The notes under the pieces: model-generated
The model's database searches: none
What the model was told of the DNA's origin: nothing
Seen by the model: only the letters and a program-made list of their open reading frames with translations
Program-made: the position numbers and the translations under genes
Part shown: positions 46,516-57,392 of the stretch, one piece after another
Position numbering within the stretch: the first letter of the stretch is position 1
How the letters are laid out: the number at the start of each line of letters is the position of its first letter
Assembly (NCBI GenBank): GCA_015179125.1
Contig: WHVA01000060.1
Location: 1 to 64,000 of the forward strand
From: Gautieria morchelliformis
Lineage: Eukaryota > Basidiomycota > Agaricomycetes > Gomphales > Gomphaceae
Length of the DNA: 64,000 bases
Direction of reading: 5' to 3'

Positions 46516-48282
46516 TCACGATTTCCACGGCTAGGAATGACTGGCCTATTCATCAAATGGACGTGGACTATGCATACCTCAATGCTACGTTGCCTGAACC
46601 TATTTACATGAAGCAGCCGTATGGATATGAGTCTGAAGACAAGGACGAAGTGCTACTTTTGAAGAAAGCACTCTATGGCCTCAAACAATCTGGAAGAGAA
46701 TGGTACAAACGTCTAAGTGGTGAATTCCACAAGTTAGGATTCACTACGTCAGCCACAGATGGGGCTGTATTTTATAGACGTGGCGGAAAGAGGCATGTGA
46801 TTATTGCAACAGCTGTGGACGACCTTACCATCACAGCTGAGAATCAGTCAGTCCTGGACGAAGTCAAACAGGATCTTGCTCAGGTCTTCAGTATGAAAGA
46901 TCTAGGCGAGATTCATTGGCTATTGAATCTCAAAATCGAAAGAGACTGGCAGAAGAAAACTATCGCAATTTCACAACCCGCATATATCGAGAAGATCATC
47001 AAAAAATTCAACCTTGAAGATGCGAAGACTTATGCTACACCCCTTGATCCAGCTGTTAAATTATCAAAAGACCAGTGTCCTTCTACAGAAAGAGGCAAGA
47101 AAGCCATGTCGAAGTTTCCATACAGGCAAGCCATAGGATCACTGATGTGGGCAGCTGTAGCCACTCGACCTGACATTGCATTTGCGGTGTCATTGCTTTC
47201 GCAATTCCTCGAAAATCCAGGTGGTACACATTGGAATGCAGTCAAACGTGTCTTCAAATATTTGAAAGGCACGAAGCATTACAAGGTCACACTTGGAAGA
47301 AATCGAGACGGCTTGATGGGGTATTCAGATGCGGATTGGGGTTCACAGAGTCATAGGCGTTCGTATTCGGCACACTTATTTCAGATTGATGGAGGCACTG
47401 TTTCATGGAGTTGCCAGAAACAGTCGATAATAGCCCTCTCATCAACTGAAGCCGAATTCGTCGCCCTGACCCATGCGGGCAAAGAGGCTCTCTGGATGCG
47501 CCATTTTATTTCTGAAATATTCCAACCACTGAACAGACCCATCAAAATTTATTCAGACAATCAATCAGCCATTGCCATCACGTATGGCACTCAACAACAC
47601 ACTAGAACCAAACATTTCGACATCAGATTATATTTCCTTCGAGATATAATCAAAAATCAACAAGCCAAGCTCGTTTATTTGCCAACCGAACAAATGTTGG
47701 CAGATATCCTCACTAAAGGACTTCCTAGTCCTAGAGTGAAGATCCTCAATGAGCAAATCGGAATATATTAAGCTTGAGGGGGCGTGTTGGGTGCATTTAT
47801 GCTCCTGCACCAAAATCAAGCATAATATATCCAATTTGTTGTATGGTTTCTCAATTTCTTCTCATATTGTTCTTGTATCATGAATCCATTTCTCTGGTTA
47901 TTTTCGAAATTTTCCACTCACTCCCTATCTCTCCATTTCATCTTGTTATTCCTACTTTCACAAGCGGCTGCACCCAGCGGAGTCTGAAACGACTTCGACG
48001 CGCGAGCTCTTGGGCGCTAAAGGGCCGGGTAGTAGTATATGCGCAGTGAAACAGATTTCCCCCTCTCTCAGTGACAACTAAATTCACTGAGAGAGGCAAG
48101 TAAATTAGTCTAGTATTCTTTCAATTTATTAACCTAGAAATCCTCTGTAGTGAATTAATTTCTAGGTAGTGTATAATATACTTATAGTGACAACTAAATT
48201 CACTGAGAGAGTGAATTAATTTCTAGTCTATTCTTTTGAGCAACAAGTCCATACCTACTGCCTATAATTCCTGTCTACTACA
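46516..48282 (+). mobile_element. Ty1/copia fossil: RT, RNase H and 3' LTR
   Basis: The plus strand encodes the reverse transcriptase from 'IHQMDVDYAYLNATLPEPIY' through 'ALYGLKQSGREWYKRL' and 'TAVDDLTI' (the copia-type YVDD box reads AVDD), then RNase H with 'GYSDADWGSQSHRRSYSAHL', 'LSSTEAEFVALTHAGKEALW' and 'YSDNQSAIAI'. It ends next to a purine tract (47772-47784) and a 498-bp LTR. Gag, protease, integrase and the 5' LTR are absent, so this is a 5'-truncated copy. What remains of pol is open. It belongs to the same family as the element at 61.8 kb. Confidence 0.88.
47785..48282 (+). repeat. Copia LTR with internal hairpin repeats
   Basis: 498 bp, TG..CA ended. Its length equals that of the LTR at 61796-62293 and it differs by roughly 6% by eye. 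It contains a near-perfect hairpin (CTCTCTCAGTGA / TCACTGAGAGAG) and a second copy of the right arm about 130 bp on. Both are kept in the other two LTRs of the family. Confidence 0.9.
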
Positions 48283-48313
48283 GGAACACCCAAAGGGGGT
48301 TGAGTTGAGAAGA

Positions 48314-49920
48314 TGTTGGGACCAGTGATGAACCATCAATCCGGGTAAAGGATGTCAATCGTGTTTGATGGCGTGCCTGCTGGCAAATGATACGAGTAGC
48401 GAATGGTCATATGGCGAATGTGGCGAATAACGAATGGAGTGAGGAGTGAATGGAGCGAAGATGAGCGAAGATGGAAGAGTGGTGAAAGGGAAAACAGGGA
48501 TAGCTGGGTACAAGAAATAAATGAGTCATGACAGCCTGCACCTCCTTGCAATTCATGATAGGACCAGTGATGAACCATCAATCCAGGTAAAGGATGTCAA
48601 TCGTGTTTGATGGCATGGCTACTGGTGAATGATGCGAGTAGTGAATGGTCATTTGGCGAATGTGGCGAATAGTGAATGGAGCAAGGAGTGAATGGAGCGA
48701 AGCCGAGCGAACATGGAAGAGTGGTGGTGAAAGGGAAAACAGGGATAGCTGGATACAAGAAATGAATGGGTCATGACAACTGTGTAGTGAAAACTTCAGC
48801 GAAGCTAGTTCGTCCTGCCCTGCAGTGGTACGAGTCCCATTGAGTCCAACCTGCACGGGGGCTGCAACTGACACTATCTGAATGCATCCTGAGCATGTGG
48901 GTCTGTCATGGAGTGGGAGTTTAACAGATGATGGGTTCTATGATGGATGAGGGCCCCAACACCTGGCGTCCTGGCAGGAATGATGCGAATAGTGAATGCG
49001 AAAGCAGTATGGCGACGAATATTTTGGCAAGATATTCGCTGGTTCGGGAAGCCATTTGCTGGTTCAGGAGGTCATTCGCTGTGTGCTGAGGGATGATTCG
49101 CAGAATAAATGAATCATGACAGGGGGCTGATGAATAGAGTCGACCAGGGGTACTGAAGAACAATGGGTCGAGGTTGTGGGTTGCGGAGGATGCGGAATAG
49201 AGTCGGAGGTGCTGCGGAGGTGTTCCGGAGGTGGCGGAGATGGTCGAGCGGCATGGTTGTAACAGCATATCCGCTTCAAGGTCGAGCCCTGCGAGACCGG
49301 GTACTGGGTCACGTGACATGGAACAAAGTTGGCGGAGTTTGAAAGATAGGCGGAACACGTGAATCTTCTTCTTGCTGCCACCATGACTTTAGTAAACCTG
49401 TCGAAACTTTCCTCAGAGGAATTAGAAAAACTCCTGGCACAGTGGAAGGCGGATGAGTGCAAAAAGTGTGAAGACCAAGAGCATGAAAAACAACGGCTTG
49501 AACAAGAGCGCAAGGACTGCAAAGAGCGTGAATGCCTAGAGCGGGAGGCCGAAGAAGTGGTGGAGAAGCTTGCGGAAGAGCAAGCTGCTGCAGAAAAGGC
49601 AACTGTGGCAAAGGCGGCCACGGCGGAAAAGGAGTGAGTGGCCATGAAGGTAAGTCCCACAACTCCTTTGGTGAACAGTCTGACTGTCAGAACAGAAAAG
49701 GTTTGCCGACATGGAGGAGATCTCCATGCGGAGTGAAACTCTGTTGGAAGGCACGCTGGTGGAAACTCCCAAGCCCAAGAACAAGGGAAAAGGGAAGGTG
49801 ATGGCGGAGTGGTGTGCGCCCTAGGAGGAAAAGCAACACTGGAAGGAAGCACACCAGGCGGGGGTCAAGAGGTCTGCGCTGGATGATGATGGCCCTTTTA
49901 GAATTAATATCAGATTAATC
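48314..49920 (-). mobile_element. Ty3 chromovirus 3' end: LTR plus antisense ORF remnant
   Basis: Minus-oriented. 48314-49264 is a probable LTR (TGTT..AACA ends), whose right end resembles that of the LTR at 58501-59192 (GGT(C/T)GTAACA followed by a related flank with GGTCGAGCCC). Beyond it, on the plus strand, lies an open frame from 49383 in a good start context (GCCACCATGA). It encodes a Lys/Glu-rich coiled coil 'LSKLSSEELEKLLAQWKADE' like that at 59.3 kb, and coding-like sequence continues to about 49.9 kb. No pol remains. A broken, older copy. Confidence 0.6.
48319..49112. repeat. Direct repeats of about 215 bp inside the LTR
   Basis: 48319-48531 and 48561-48778 are close direct copies (both start GGACCAGTGATGAACCATCA), spaced about 242 bp. 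48968-49112 is a third, diverged and partial copy. Each ends near an 'AAATGA(G/A)T(C)ATGAC' block. Confidence 0.75.
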
Positions 49921-51033
49921 AGAATAAATATATTCTGATTGCTCAGAGAGTGGGTATCCTTCGTGCACCCCTGTGTGCGATGTATGTGCGATCTGACTAA
50001 GCTGTTTTGGAACCCTTCAAGACTTTGGTTTATTGCTAACACTTCAATCTATCAGAACATGTCGTTTACAAGACTCAAAGAATATTAAACAATGCTGCAG
50101 CACAACTCCAGAAATAATTTAATATTTGTACCTTGGTTGCAATCCATGTAAGAACTAGTCCAAGTTAATATGGATGGAAGGCAATGCGTTTCTCAGCAGC
50201 AAACAATAAACTAAAAGAATGTAGGTTTGAGGGCACTATTGGGGTCCCAGCGTATTCCAAAATATGAGGGAATGTGCTTAGCAGGTGAGTTTATAAATGG
50301 ACTGACCTGATAATCTACCAACGCACTGCAATTAAACGAGAGGCAAAGAATAGAATATAAAGCAGCTTTTACAAGTAACAGGAATTGACTTGTGAAAGAT
50401 ATTAACCAGGAAAATCAACTGATCAACTCTCTCGGGTATTGGAGTGCGAATGGTAAGACTATCAATTGACAGACTCACTCTGTAGAATTACACCCGGAGG
50501 ATTAGTCTAGGTGGCTAAGCAGAAAAGTATCTACTTAACAAGGAATTAGACACTAAAGTAAGTGAATAACCCTAGCTGGGATTAGCAGCTTAGTAAGATG
50601 CAAGTCACATGAGTCACGTGTAGGATAGAAGCAGTAGATTGCTAGATTGATGATTCCTAGGGGCTCAGAATGGCCTCCTTTTATATTGTAAATTACACAG
50701 GATTACATAAAATGGGGTTCTTCTATCTATTAGGCGAGTGATGTCATAAGTAAATATTTGCGCAGCTAAAACACACCCTTGTAACTATTGTGGCGTGTTT
50801 GTGCAAGGAAATTAAGAATAGATAGTTAATCACCTTCCCTGATTTGCACTGCCCAGCATAGCCTTACACAGCCCTGCACAGCCCTGCACAGCCCTATGAC
50901 ATCAAGGGTCCGATTTCAGGGGTTGTAGCACTAAGCTTGGAGGCTCAGCATCCAATAAGATTGCTTGAATATGCACCCTAGTTTTGGCTCTGCATATCAT
51001 TGGGCAGTCTTACACACTGTCAGGGGAACACCA
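49921..51033. other. AT-rich non-coding block, possibly LTR-derived
   Basis: About 1.1 kb without a supported gene. It contains a 10-bp inverted repeat near 49915-49942 (AATCAGAATA / TATTCTGATT). A TTTATAT lies near 50682, and near 50867-50896 there are three copies of ACAGCCCTGC. It looks like LTR or leader sequence of a minus-oriented element, but I could not pair it with another copy. Confidence 0.35.
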
Positions 51034-51270
51034 ATCACACACTGTATGATCACACTGTGTATGATCGCACTGTGTATGATCGCACTGTGTATGATCGCAC
51101 TGTGTATGATCGCACTGTGCATGGTCGCACTGTGCATGGTCGTACTGTGCATGGTCGCACTGTGCATGATCGCACTGTGCATGATCACACTTTGCATGAT
51201 CGCACTGTGCATGATCACACTATGCATGATCGCAGTGTGCATTATCACACACTGCATCATCGCAGCGTGT
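51034..51270. repeat. Minisatellite, about 15 copies of a 15-bp unit
   Basis: Unit ATGATCGCACTGTG(C/T) with small changes. Because the unit is a multiple of three without stops, several frames on both strands are open across it (for example repeated DRTVH or MIALC); these are artefacts of the repeat, not genes. Confidence 0.9.
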
Positions 51271-51472
51271 TGTTGGTGGCCCCTGAGCTTCTCCTAGCCT
51301 TTAGCATCCTTCTGTCTTGTGTTCCGTTTATTTCCCTTCCTGTTCCAGCCCCTTCCGACATCATTCCTTCCTTATCTGTCCAGCCCTGTTATCACTGGCA
51401 TGATTGCTTATGTAACTTGGGCATTCGGTGATTGGGCTAGCATGCCCACGTTTGCTTATAGTTGTAGTTAGG

Positions 51473-51576
51473 TGGCGAAGGGGTTCCTTAGAGTTTTCTC
51501 CCCGGATCCCCCTTCGCCAGGTATGTCTATGTCCTGTATATAGTTCTCTATCTCACTTTGGATCCCCCTTCGCCAG
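51473..51576 (-). repeat. LTR segment with one 5' arm and two identical 3' arms (second family)
   Basis: TGGCGAAGGGG at 51473-51483 is perfectly complementary to CCCCTTCGCCA, present in both copies of a 17-bp direct repeat at 51504-51520 and 51560-51576. On the minus strand a TATATA lies between the two copies. The layout equals that at 3804-3914 with different bases, so this is the LTR end of another minus-oriented Ty3 family. It abuts the plus-oriented RT sequence at about 51615. Confidence 0.65.
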
Positions 51577-52877
51577 TTTGCCGCTTGAGTGTAGAACGTC
51601 TGCCTAGGTTGCCCTTATAAGTTCGTCGATGAACATCTCAACATGGGCTTCATATGCCCTTCAGTGTCTCCACATGGCACTCTGGTCCGTTTCGTTAAGA
51701 AGAAGGATGGATCTCTCCGCCTCTGCGTCGATTTCCGCAGACTTAACGCCCTCACTAAGAAGGACAAGTATCCACTTCCACGCATTTCTGACCTCCTCGA
51801 CACACCCTGCAGAGCGAAGATCTACACCAAAATTGACCTCCAGCACGCTTATCACCTTGTCCGCATCCGTGAAGGTGATGAGTGGAAACCACCTTCTGCA
51901 CTCGCTATGGTGCTTTTGAGTGGGTTGTCATGCCTTTTGGTCTAACCAATGCTCCCGCCGCTTTTCAGTGATTCATGAACAACGTATTTTCCAACCTCCT
52001 CGATGTATGCATCCTAGTCTATATTGATGACATCCTCATCTATTCCAACACACTGGAAGAACATCGGGAACATGTCCGCGAAGTACTCCGCCGTCTCCGC
52101 AAACATCACCTCTACGCAAAAGCAGAGAAATGCAAATGGCATCGCGACACTGTCAAATACCTAGGCTACATCCTCTCTCCAACAGGTCTCACCATGTCAG
52201 AGGACAAGGTCAAGGCAATTCAAGAATGGCTGGAACCCCAACATGTTAAGGATGTGCAGTCTTTCCTTGCCTTTGCCAATTTTTACCAATGTTTCATTTA
52301 TAATTTTTCCGACATTACTGTTCCACTCATGCATCTCACCAGGAAGGGTGCTCCATGGAATTTCACTCTGGAATGCCACTCAGCATTCGAAACCCTCAAG
52401 GTGGCCTTCACTACAGCTCCTATACTTGGTTTCTGGATTCCTGATGCCCAACTTGTACTTGAAACCGATGCTTCTGACTATGTGCTAGCCGCCATTCTTT
52501 CAATCATTTCACCCAACAACGGAGAAATTCATCCAATCGCATTTCATTCCCGCCCCTTTTCCGCCCCAGAACTCAACTACAACATCCACAATAAGGAACT
52601 CCTTGTGATCTTAGAAGCCTTCAAAATTTGGCAACACTACCTCGAAGGTCCAATTTATCCAATTGACATTGTCACAGATCATAAAAACCTGGAGTATTTT
52701 GCGACTACTAAGATTCTGACTCACCGTCAAGTCCACTGGTCTGAATACCTCTCACAGTTCAACATGGTGATCCGCTTCCACCCAGGAAAGCTCGGAGCAA
52801 AACCCAACGCGCTCACTAGATGTTGGGATGTCTACCCAAAAGAGGGAAGTAGCGACTATGCCAGTGTTAATCCACAC

Positions 52878-53952
52878 TTTTAGATTAAAATGTTAATTAG
52901 TGCCTTTTTATCAAATGAAATCTGTTGCTTAGTGGTTGAAACCACTATATTCGCCTCCCCTCTGTGTGCTGACTAAGCTCTTCGGGGTGCGTACAACACT
53001 GATGAATGAGGGTCACGTGACCGTGTCGTCAGAAGAACAGTGTCGATCCAAGGGATAGTCAAATCAAAAGCGTTCGCTTTTAAGGTAGTATAGAGTAAAC
53101 AGTGATAGTAGACTCTCAACGAAGATTTGGAATAAACTGTTAAGAACTGAGCTCTGTAACTATCAAACAAGATTACAGCAATTTCAGGAGGCAGAAAAAA
53201 TCGATTCTGGATAATTTTGTTCATACATTCGTGCTAGCTATTTATACTATTTTAGTAGTAAGTACTAGTACTCAAGATACTAGATAAATGGGTCGGGAAG
53301 GCTGTTTGTAACTAGGGAGTGACTAATTAATAGTCATAATGTCATGGGGTGATGGGGATGATGTTAGGATTCTCTGGGCTTTGGAGCAAGGGTCTATACC
53401 TAGTATACAAAGCCCCTGTCAACATAATACTGAGATAATAGCCAGTGAGACGTGTCATGGAGCTAGAATAGAGAATGATACTATATTTGCCCTGCCTAGC
53501 ATAAATGCTAGGCTTGGAGATGGGGCCGCTGTCTCTGTGCCTCTCTTGTGTGGCAGCTGATTGAGTATATGTGTTGCAGATGACTTTCTCAGGTCACTCC
53601 ACAACACCCTGTACCCCTGCGCAGTCTACTATTCTCTGCGGCGTTTGGTGCCCGTACCCCTCGGTACCTATGGCCTGGCGCCTGTCGACGTCATGGCTGA
53701 TACCATCACCCGATAGGCGCGCCGTCCCTGATCGACCGCACGTGGCCGACGCTCGAACTCCTGTATACTACCCGATCTATGGGTAATATAGCGTGTCGTA
53801 AGATTCGTGTGATCGTCGTTTGCGCCGACGTCTATCGTGAATGTAGTTTGTGTTTCTTTTGATTTTTTTTTTTGTTTTTGATTTTCTCTTCCTTTTTTTA
53901 TTAGTTTCTTTTTATATAAATGATTTGAGTAAGATAATTGCGTTTATCACAA
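52878..53952. mobile_element. Unclassified 1.08-kb insertion inside the Ty3 copy
   Basis: It separates RNase H from integrase of the surrounding element. The flanks share CACAC (52873-52877 and 53953-53957), a likely target duplication, though the bases are low in complexity. The insert starts TTTTAGATTAAAATG and ends TTTATCACAA, with no TG..CA LTR ends and no clear terminal inverted repeats. A T-rich tract lies at 53850-53905. No open frame of note. It could be a SINE-like or other non-autonomous element. Confidence 0.5.
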
Positions 53953-55645
53953 CACACAACTTCCGCCTGGTATTCTCGACCGAGCAGCTGGCATTGTCCC
54001 TTCGTGCCACAGCATTGCAGTTTCCGCTACTCCGCGCCTCAATCATTATGGACACCGAGTCTCTCCATTCCAACATCCGTTCCGCACTCCGTTCCGACCC
54101 CATCTCCGCAGCCCACCTCGATGACCCCACCAGTCCTGGATGGTCCCTCGATTCTGACAGATTTCTCCGGTACAAGTCCTGGATTTATGTTCCGGATACC
54201 AACGATCTACGACTACGCATACTCCAGCAAAGCGACGATCACTCCGCTCTCAGGGCACCAAGGCCAGAACAAGACCCTCGACATCATCCGATGCACCTAC
54301 ACTTGGCCACTTCTCCACACAATGGTCCAAGACTACTGCAAGTCATGCACCACCTGTATGCATGCCAAGCCTCAACGTCACAAACCCTACGGCCTCCTGA
54401 AGCAACTTCTGATCCCGGAACAACCCTGGAATTCAATATCCACGGACTTCATCGAGACACTTCCTAAGTCATCTGGCTATGATACCATTCTAGTTATTGT
54501 TGACCGCCTTACAAAGCAGTCTATCTTTATTCCAACCTACAACACCATCACTTCTGCCCAGCTCGCACAGCTCTTCGGGCTCCAGGTCGTTTCCAAGCAC
54601 GGAATCCCCTCCCATGTCACTTCCAACCATGGATCAGAATTCGTGTCCTCCTTCTTCTGCACCCTTGGCAAGGCTCTCAACATGAAACTCCACTTCACTT
54701 CTGGTTGTCATCCTGAAGGTGATGGCCAAACAGAACGTACTAATCAGACCCTCAAGCAGGACCTCCATGTCCATTGCAACTACCAACACAGCAACTGGTC
54801 CAACCTTCTTCCACTCATGGAATTTGCCGACAACAATGCACCTTCCACCACCACCGGAATTTCGCCCTTCTATGCCAATAAGGGCTATCACCCGAATCTC
54901 GCCATCCACCCTGAATGCGACCTCGCCTCTGCCAGAGCCCGAGACTTCATTGTGGAACTCGATGACCTTCACCAGCACCTTTGAGAGAACATATCCGCTG
55001 CCCAAAAGAGATATCAAACTTCCACCGATTGGAAACATCTTCTGCAACCATCATTCAAGATAGGGGACAAAGTCTTTGTCAAAGCAGAAAACTTCCACAC
55101 CACTTGCCCTTCAAAGAAGCTCTCTGAAAAATACCTTGGCCCTTACGAGATCATTGCTAAGGCCGGCAGTCGTTCTTTCACTCTCAGACTTCCTGACAAT
55201 ATGCGCACAGTCCATCCGGTATTCCATGTGTCTATGCTTGAAACCTCAGTTCCGAATACAATTCTGAATCGCAAACAACCTCTGCCTCCACCAGTGATCA
55301 TCGACAGAGAACCGGAATATGAGATTTCAGAATCCTCAACTCCAAGCTAGACAAGCGATACCATTGTCAACTCCAGTACCTAGTCAAGTGGGCAGGCTAT
55401 GAAAACACCGACCAAGAGACTTCCTGGATTTCCGCCACGGAACTCGACCACGCATCCGAACTCATCTCAGATTTCCACAAGGCATACCCTGCCAAGCCTG
55501 GACCCCTTCTCGCGCACTAAGTCATTTGGACACCTACACCTTTCTACTCTGCATCCATTCCTTAAGTCACACATTAATTCTGATTAGTAATTCTGCTAAT
55601 TTATTCCGACGTTCCAAGAAATTATTCTACAAGACATTTAAACCC

Positions 55646-55828
55646 CTAGTCTTCTTCCATGGTGTTGTCACCACCAAATCCCACCCAGTCGTCCACCTCC
55701 GGCTCCTCTGCAGTTCCACCGATCCCATGGTCCTCCACGAACCTCACAACATCCTGCACCTCGCCCTCCGACACTTCCACAGCCGCTTCCGAATCCTCCG
55801 CTTCCTGCATCCACCTCCACTCTGCCAC
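55646..55828 (-). other. Remnant of the antisense ORF of the Ty3 copy
   Basis: The minus strand (antisense to the surrounding Ty3 copy) reads 'EWRWMQEAEDSEAAVEVSEG' and ends with an acidic tail. It lies in the same place, just downstream of the chromodomain, and resembles the C-terminal stretch of the 59.3-60.5 kb ORF ('REYRWRNEMVRERMEPRVQE'). The rest is cut off by the family X junction at about 55.88 kb. Confidence 0.45.
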
Positions 55829-56004
55829 AACCTGGTCCAGATGATCTTCAAAGGCCCCGAGTGTAAAGGGTGTCGATCTTAGAACCTTGTATCACAAGGG
55901 CACTACAGAACTTGACCAATGAGTGGTATTCTGAATGCTACATAGTGACAGGTAAGAGTAAGATGCGATGGGGACCGCTGGCCGGTTCCCACGCATAAAC
56001 TATA

Positions 56005-56029
56005 CAGTGGGTCCCTAAGGGGCCCACTG
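56005..56029 (-). other. Conserved stem-loop in the family X 3' tail (copy 2)
   Basis: CAGTGGG and CCCACTG pair, and the inner CCC/GGG extends the stem across one wobble pair. It lies about 80 nt past the gene's stop. In copy 1 (299-322) the outer stem is the same and the inner sequence differs but still pairs. Confidence 0.5.
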
Positions 56030-56850
56030 GGATTATGTAATAACTATTGTACATGTAGATACACAGGTTATTTACACCCTCCCCCTCGATAGACAACTAT
56101 AGGGGTCAACTACGACTCATCGAGGTCATCCATGAGGGAGTCCTCTAGAGTGGCCGATACGATGAGGTTGTCGTTGTACAGGGCTGGTGGAGCGCATGAC
56201 GCCTCCGGGGCACCTCCGCGTCATCGGTGGTGATTGGGTGAGGCTGGTCGGCCTCACCACTAGCGGCGGTATCCGCTTGGGTGATAAGGCCAGCATCCTC
56301 GCGGAGCATGGCCTCAACGGCCGGGTCCTCAGTCTGAGGAGGGGGCCGGAAGCGCGCCAGCTCTTGGTCGAGCTGAGCGTGATTGAGGGGTCGTGGCACC
56401 ACGGCCCTCACATGGCTGGTCTCGATGACCTTTTGTTGGCCCTCGCGGGCGGCAGCACTGAATGCCGCGCCGGTGATGCTGCGTTGAACATAATGTTCAA
56501 TGCGTGCCACTCGCTCGCGAGTGACCCCCGCGTAGCGGGCCAACCATCTCGCGATCTCAGCGGGGGGGATGTCGGGGCCGGCTCGGCCCTCCACCAGGAA
56601 TGGGCCCGTGATTGAGAGCCGCAGGGTGGTGCTCTGAGGTGTCAGCACTTCCCTGGTGTCGACGAGGCTCGACCATTGGTCTGTCGAGCCGAATAGGTCA
56701 AGTAGCCTCGCCCTGAGTGGTGATGCGACCCCTTTGACCCGGGGCGCAAGGGCCTTCAACCACATCCAGACGTCCATGTCGTCTAGGTTGAAGGTTCAAT
56801 CCGCGTTGTTGCAGATGGCGGATGGGATTCCTTCAGGGTTATGTATCCAA

Positions 56851-57392
56851 TGTAGAGGACAGGAATTATAGGCAGTAGGTATGGACTTGTTGCTCAAAAG
56901 GCGACTAGAAATTAATTCACTCTCTCAGTGAATTTAGTTGTCACTGTAAATATATTACACACTACCTAGAAATTAATTCACTACAGAGGATTTCTAGGTC
57001 AATAAATCGAAAAGAAACAAGACTAATTTACTTGCCTCTCTCAGTGAATTTAGTTGTCACTGAGAGAGGAGGGAAATGTGTCTCATGCGCATGTACTACT
57101 AGCCGGCGCTTTAGCGCCCGTGGTACCACCGTGTGCCATGCTAAGCGCCCGTAGAACGTACCACGGTAGTGAACAGCCGCAGCTCAAAAAGGAAATTTGT
57201 CCACAACCACCCACAAAGGGTCTGTTGGACAGAACATGAAAAGAAGTAGAAATACAGCTTCGAAAAATCAAAGAAAAATTTGACAAATCATAGAATGAAT
57301 GTCAGCATGGTTTCAAGTCAAAATCAAAAGAAATCCGAATGGTGGAATCTATTTGGCTTGAATTTGGTGCAGGAGCATAAATGCACCCAACA
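56851..57392 (-). repeat. Solo copia LTR with target duplication TCCAA
   Basis: 542 bp in reverse orientation (TGTAGAGG...CCCAACA), flanked by TCCAA at 56846-56850 and 57393-57397. It belongs to the family of the LTRs at 47785 and 61796 but is longer and more diverged, so older. It splits family X copy 2; the flanking X sequence reads on directly when compared with copy 1. Confidence 0.93.

Larger units (their letters stand above)
51615..55880 (+). mobile_element. Ty3 chromovirus copy, RT to chromodomain, with a foreign insert
   Basis: The plus strand shows RT from '[10 protein letters not shown]' and '[20 protein letters not shown]', the active-site block 'VYIDDILIYSNTLEEHREHV', and RNase H with 'LVLETDASDYVLAAILSI'. 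After an unrelated 1.08-kb insert come the integrase ('LSGHQGQNKTLDIIRCTYTW', 'ISTDFIETLPKSSGYDTILV', 'SGCHPEGDGQTERTN') and a chromodomain ('WAGYENTDQETSWISATELD') near 55.3-55.5 kb. Gag, protease and both LTRs are missing. A minus-strand remnant of the family's antisense ORF follows near 55.6 kb. Broken in several places. Confidence 0.85.

Noticed and set aside
49064-49852. Minus-strand Ser/Cys-rich frame at 49 kb
   Set aside because: Mirror of the antisense coiled-coil ORF and LTR; no family resemblance.
50965-51431. Two plus-strand and one minus-strand open frames with repeated DRTVH, CMIAL or MHSAI
   Set aside because: Produced by the 15-bp minisatellite, which has no stops in several frames.
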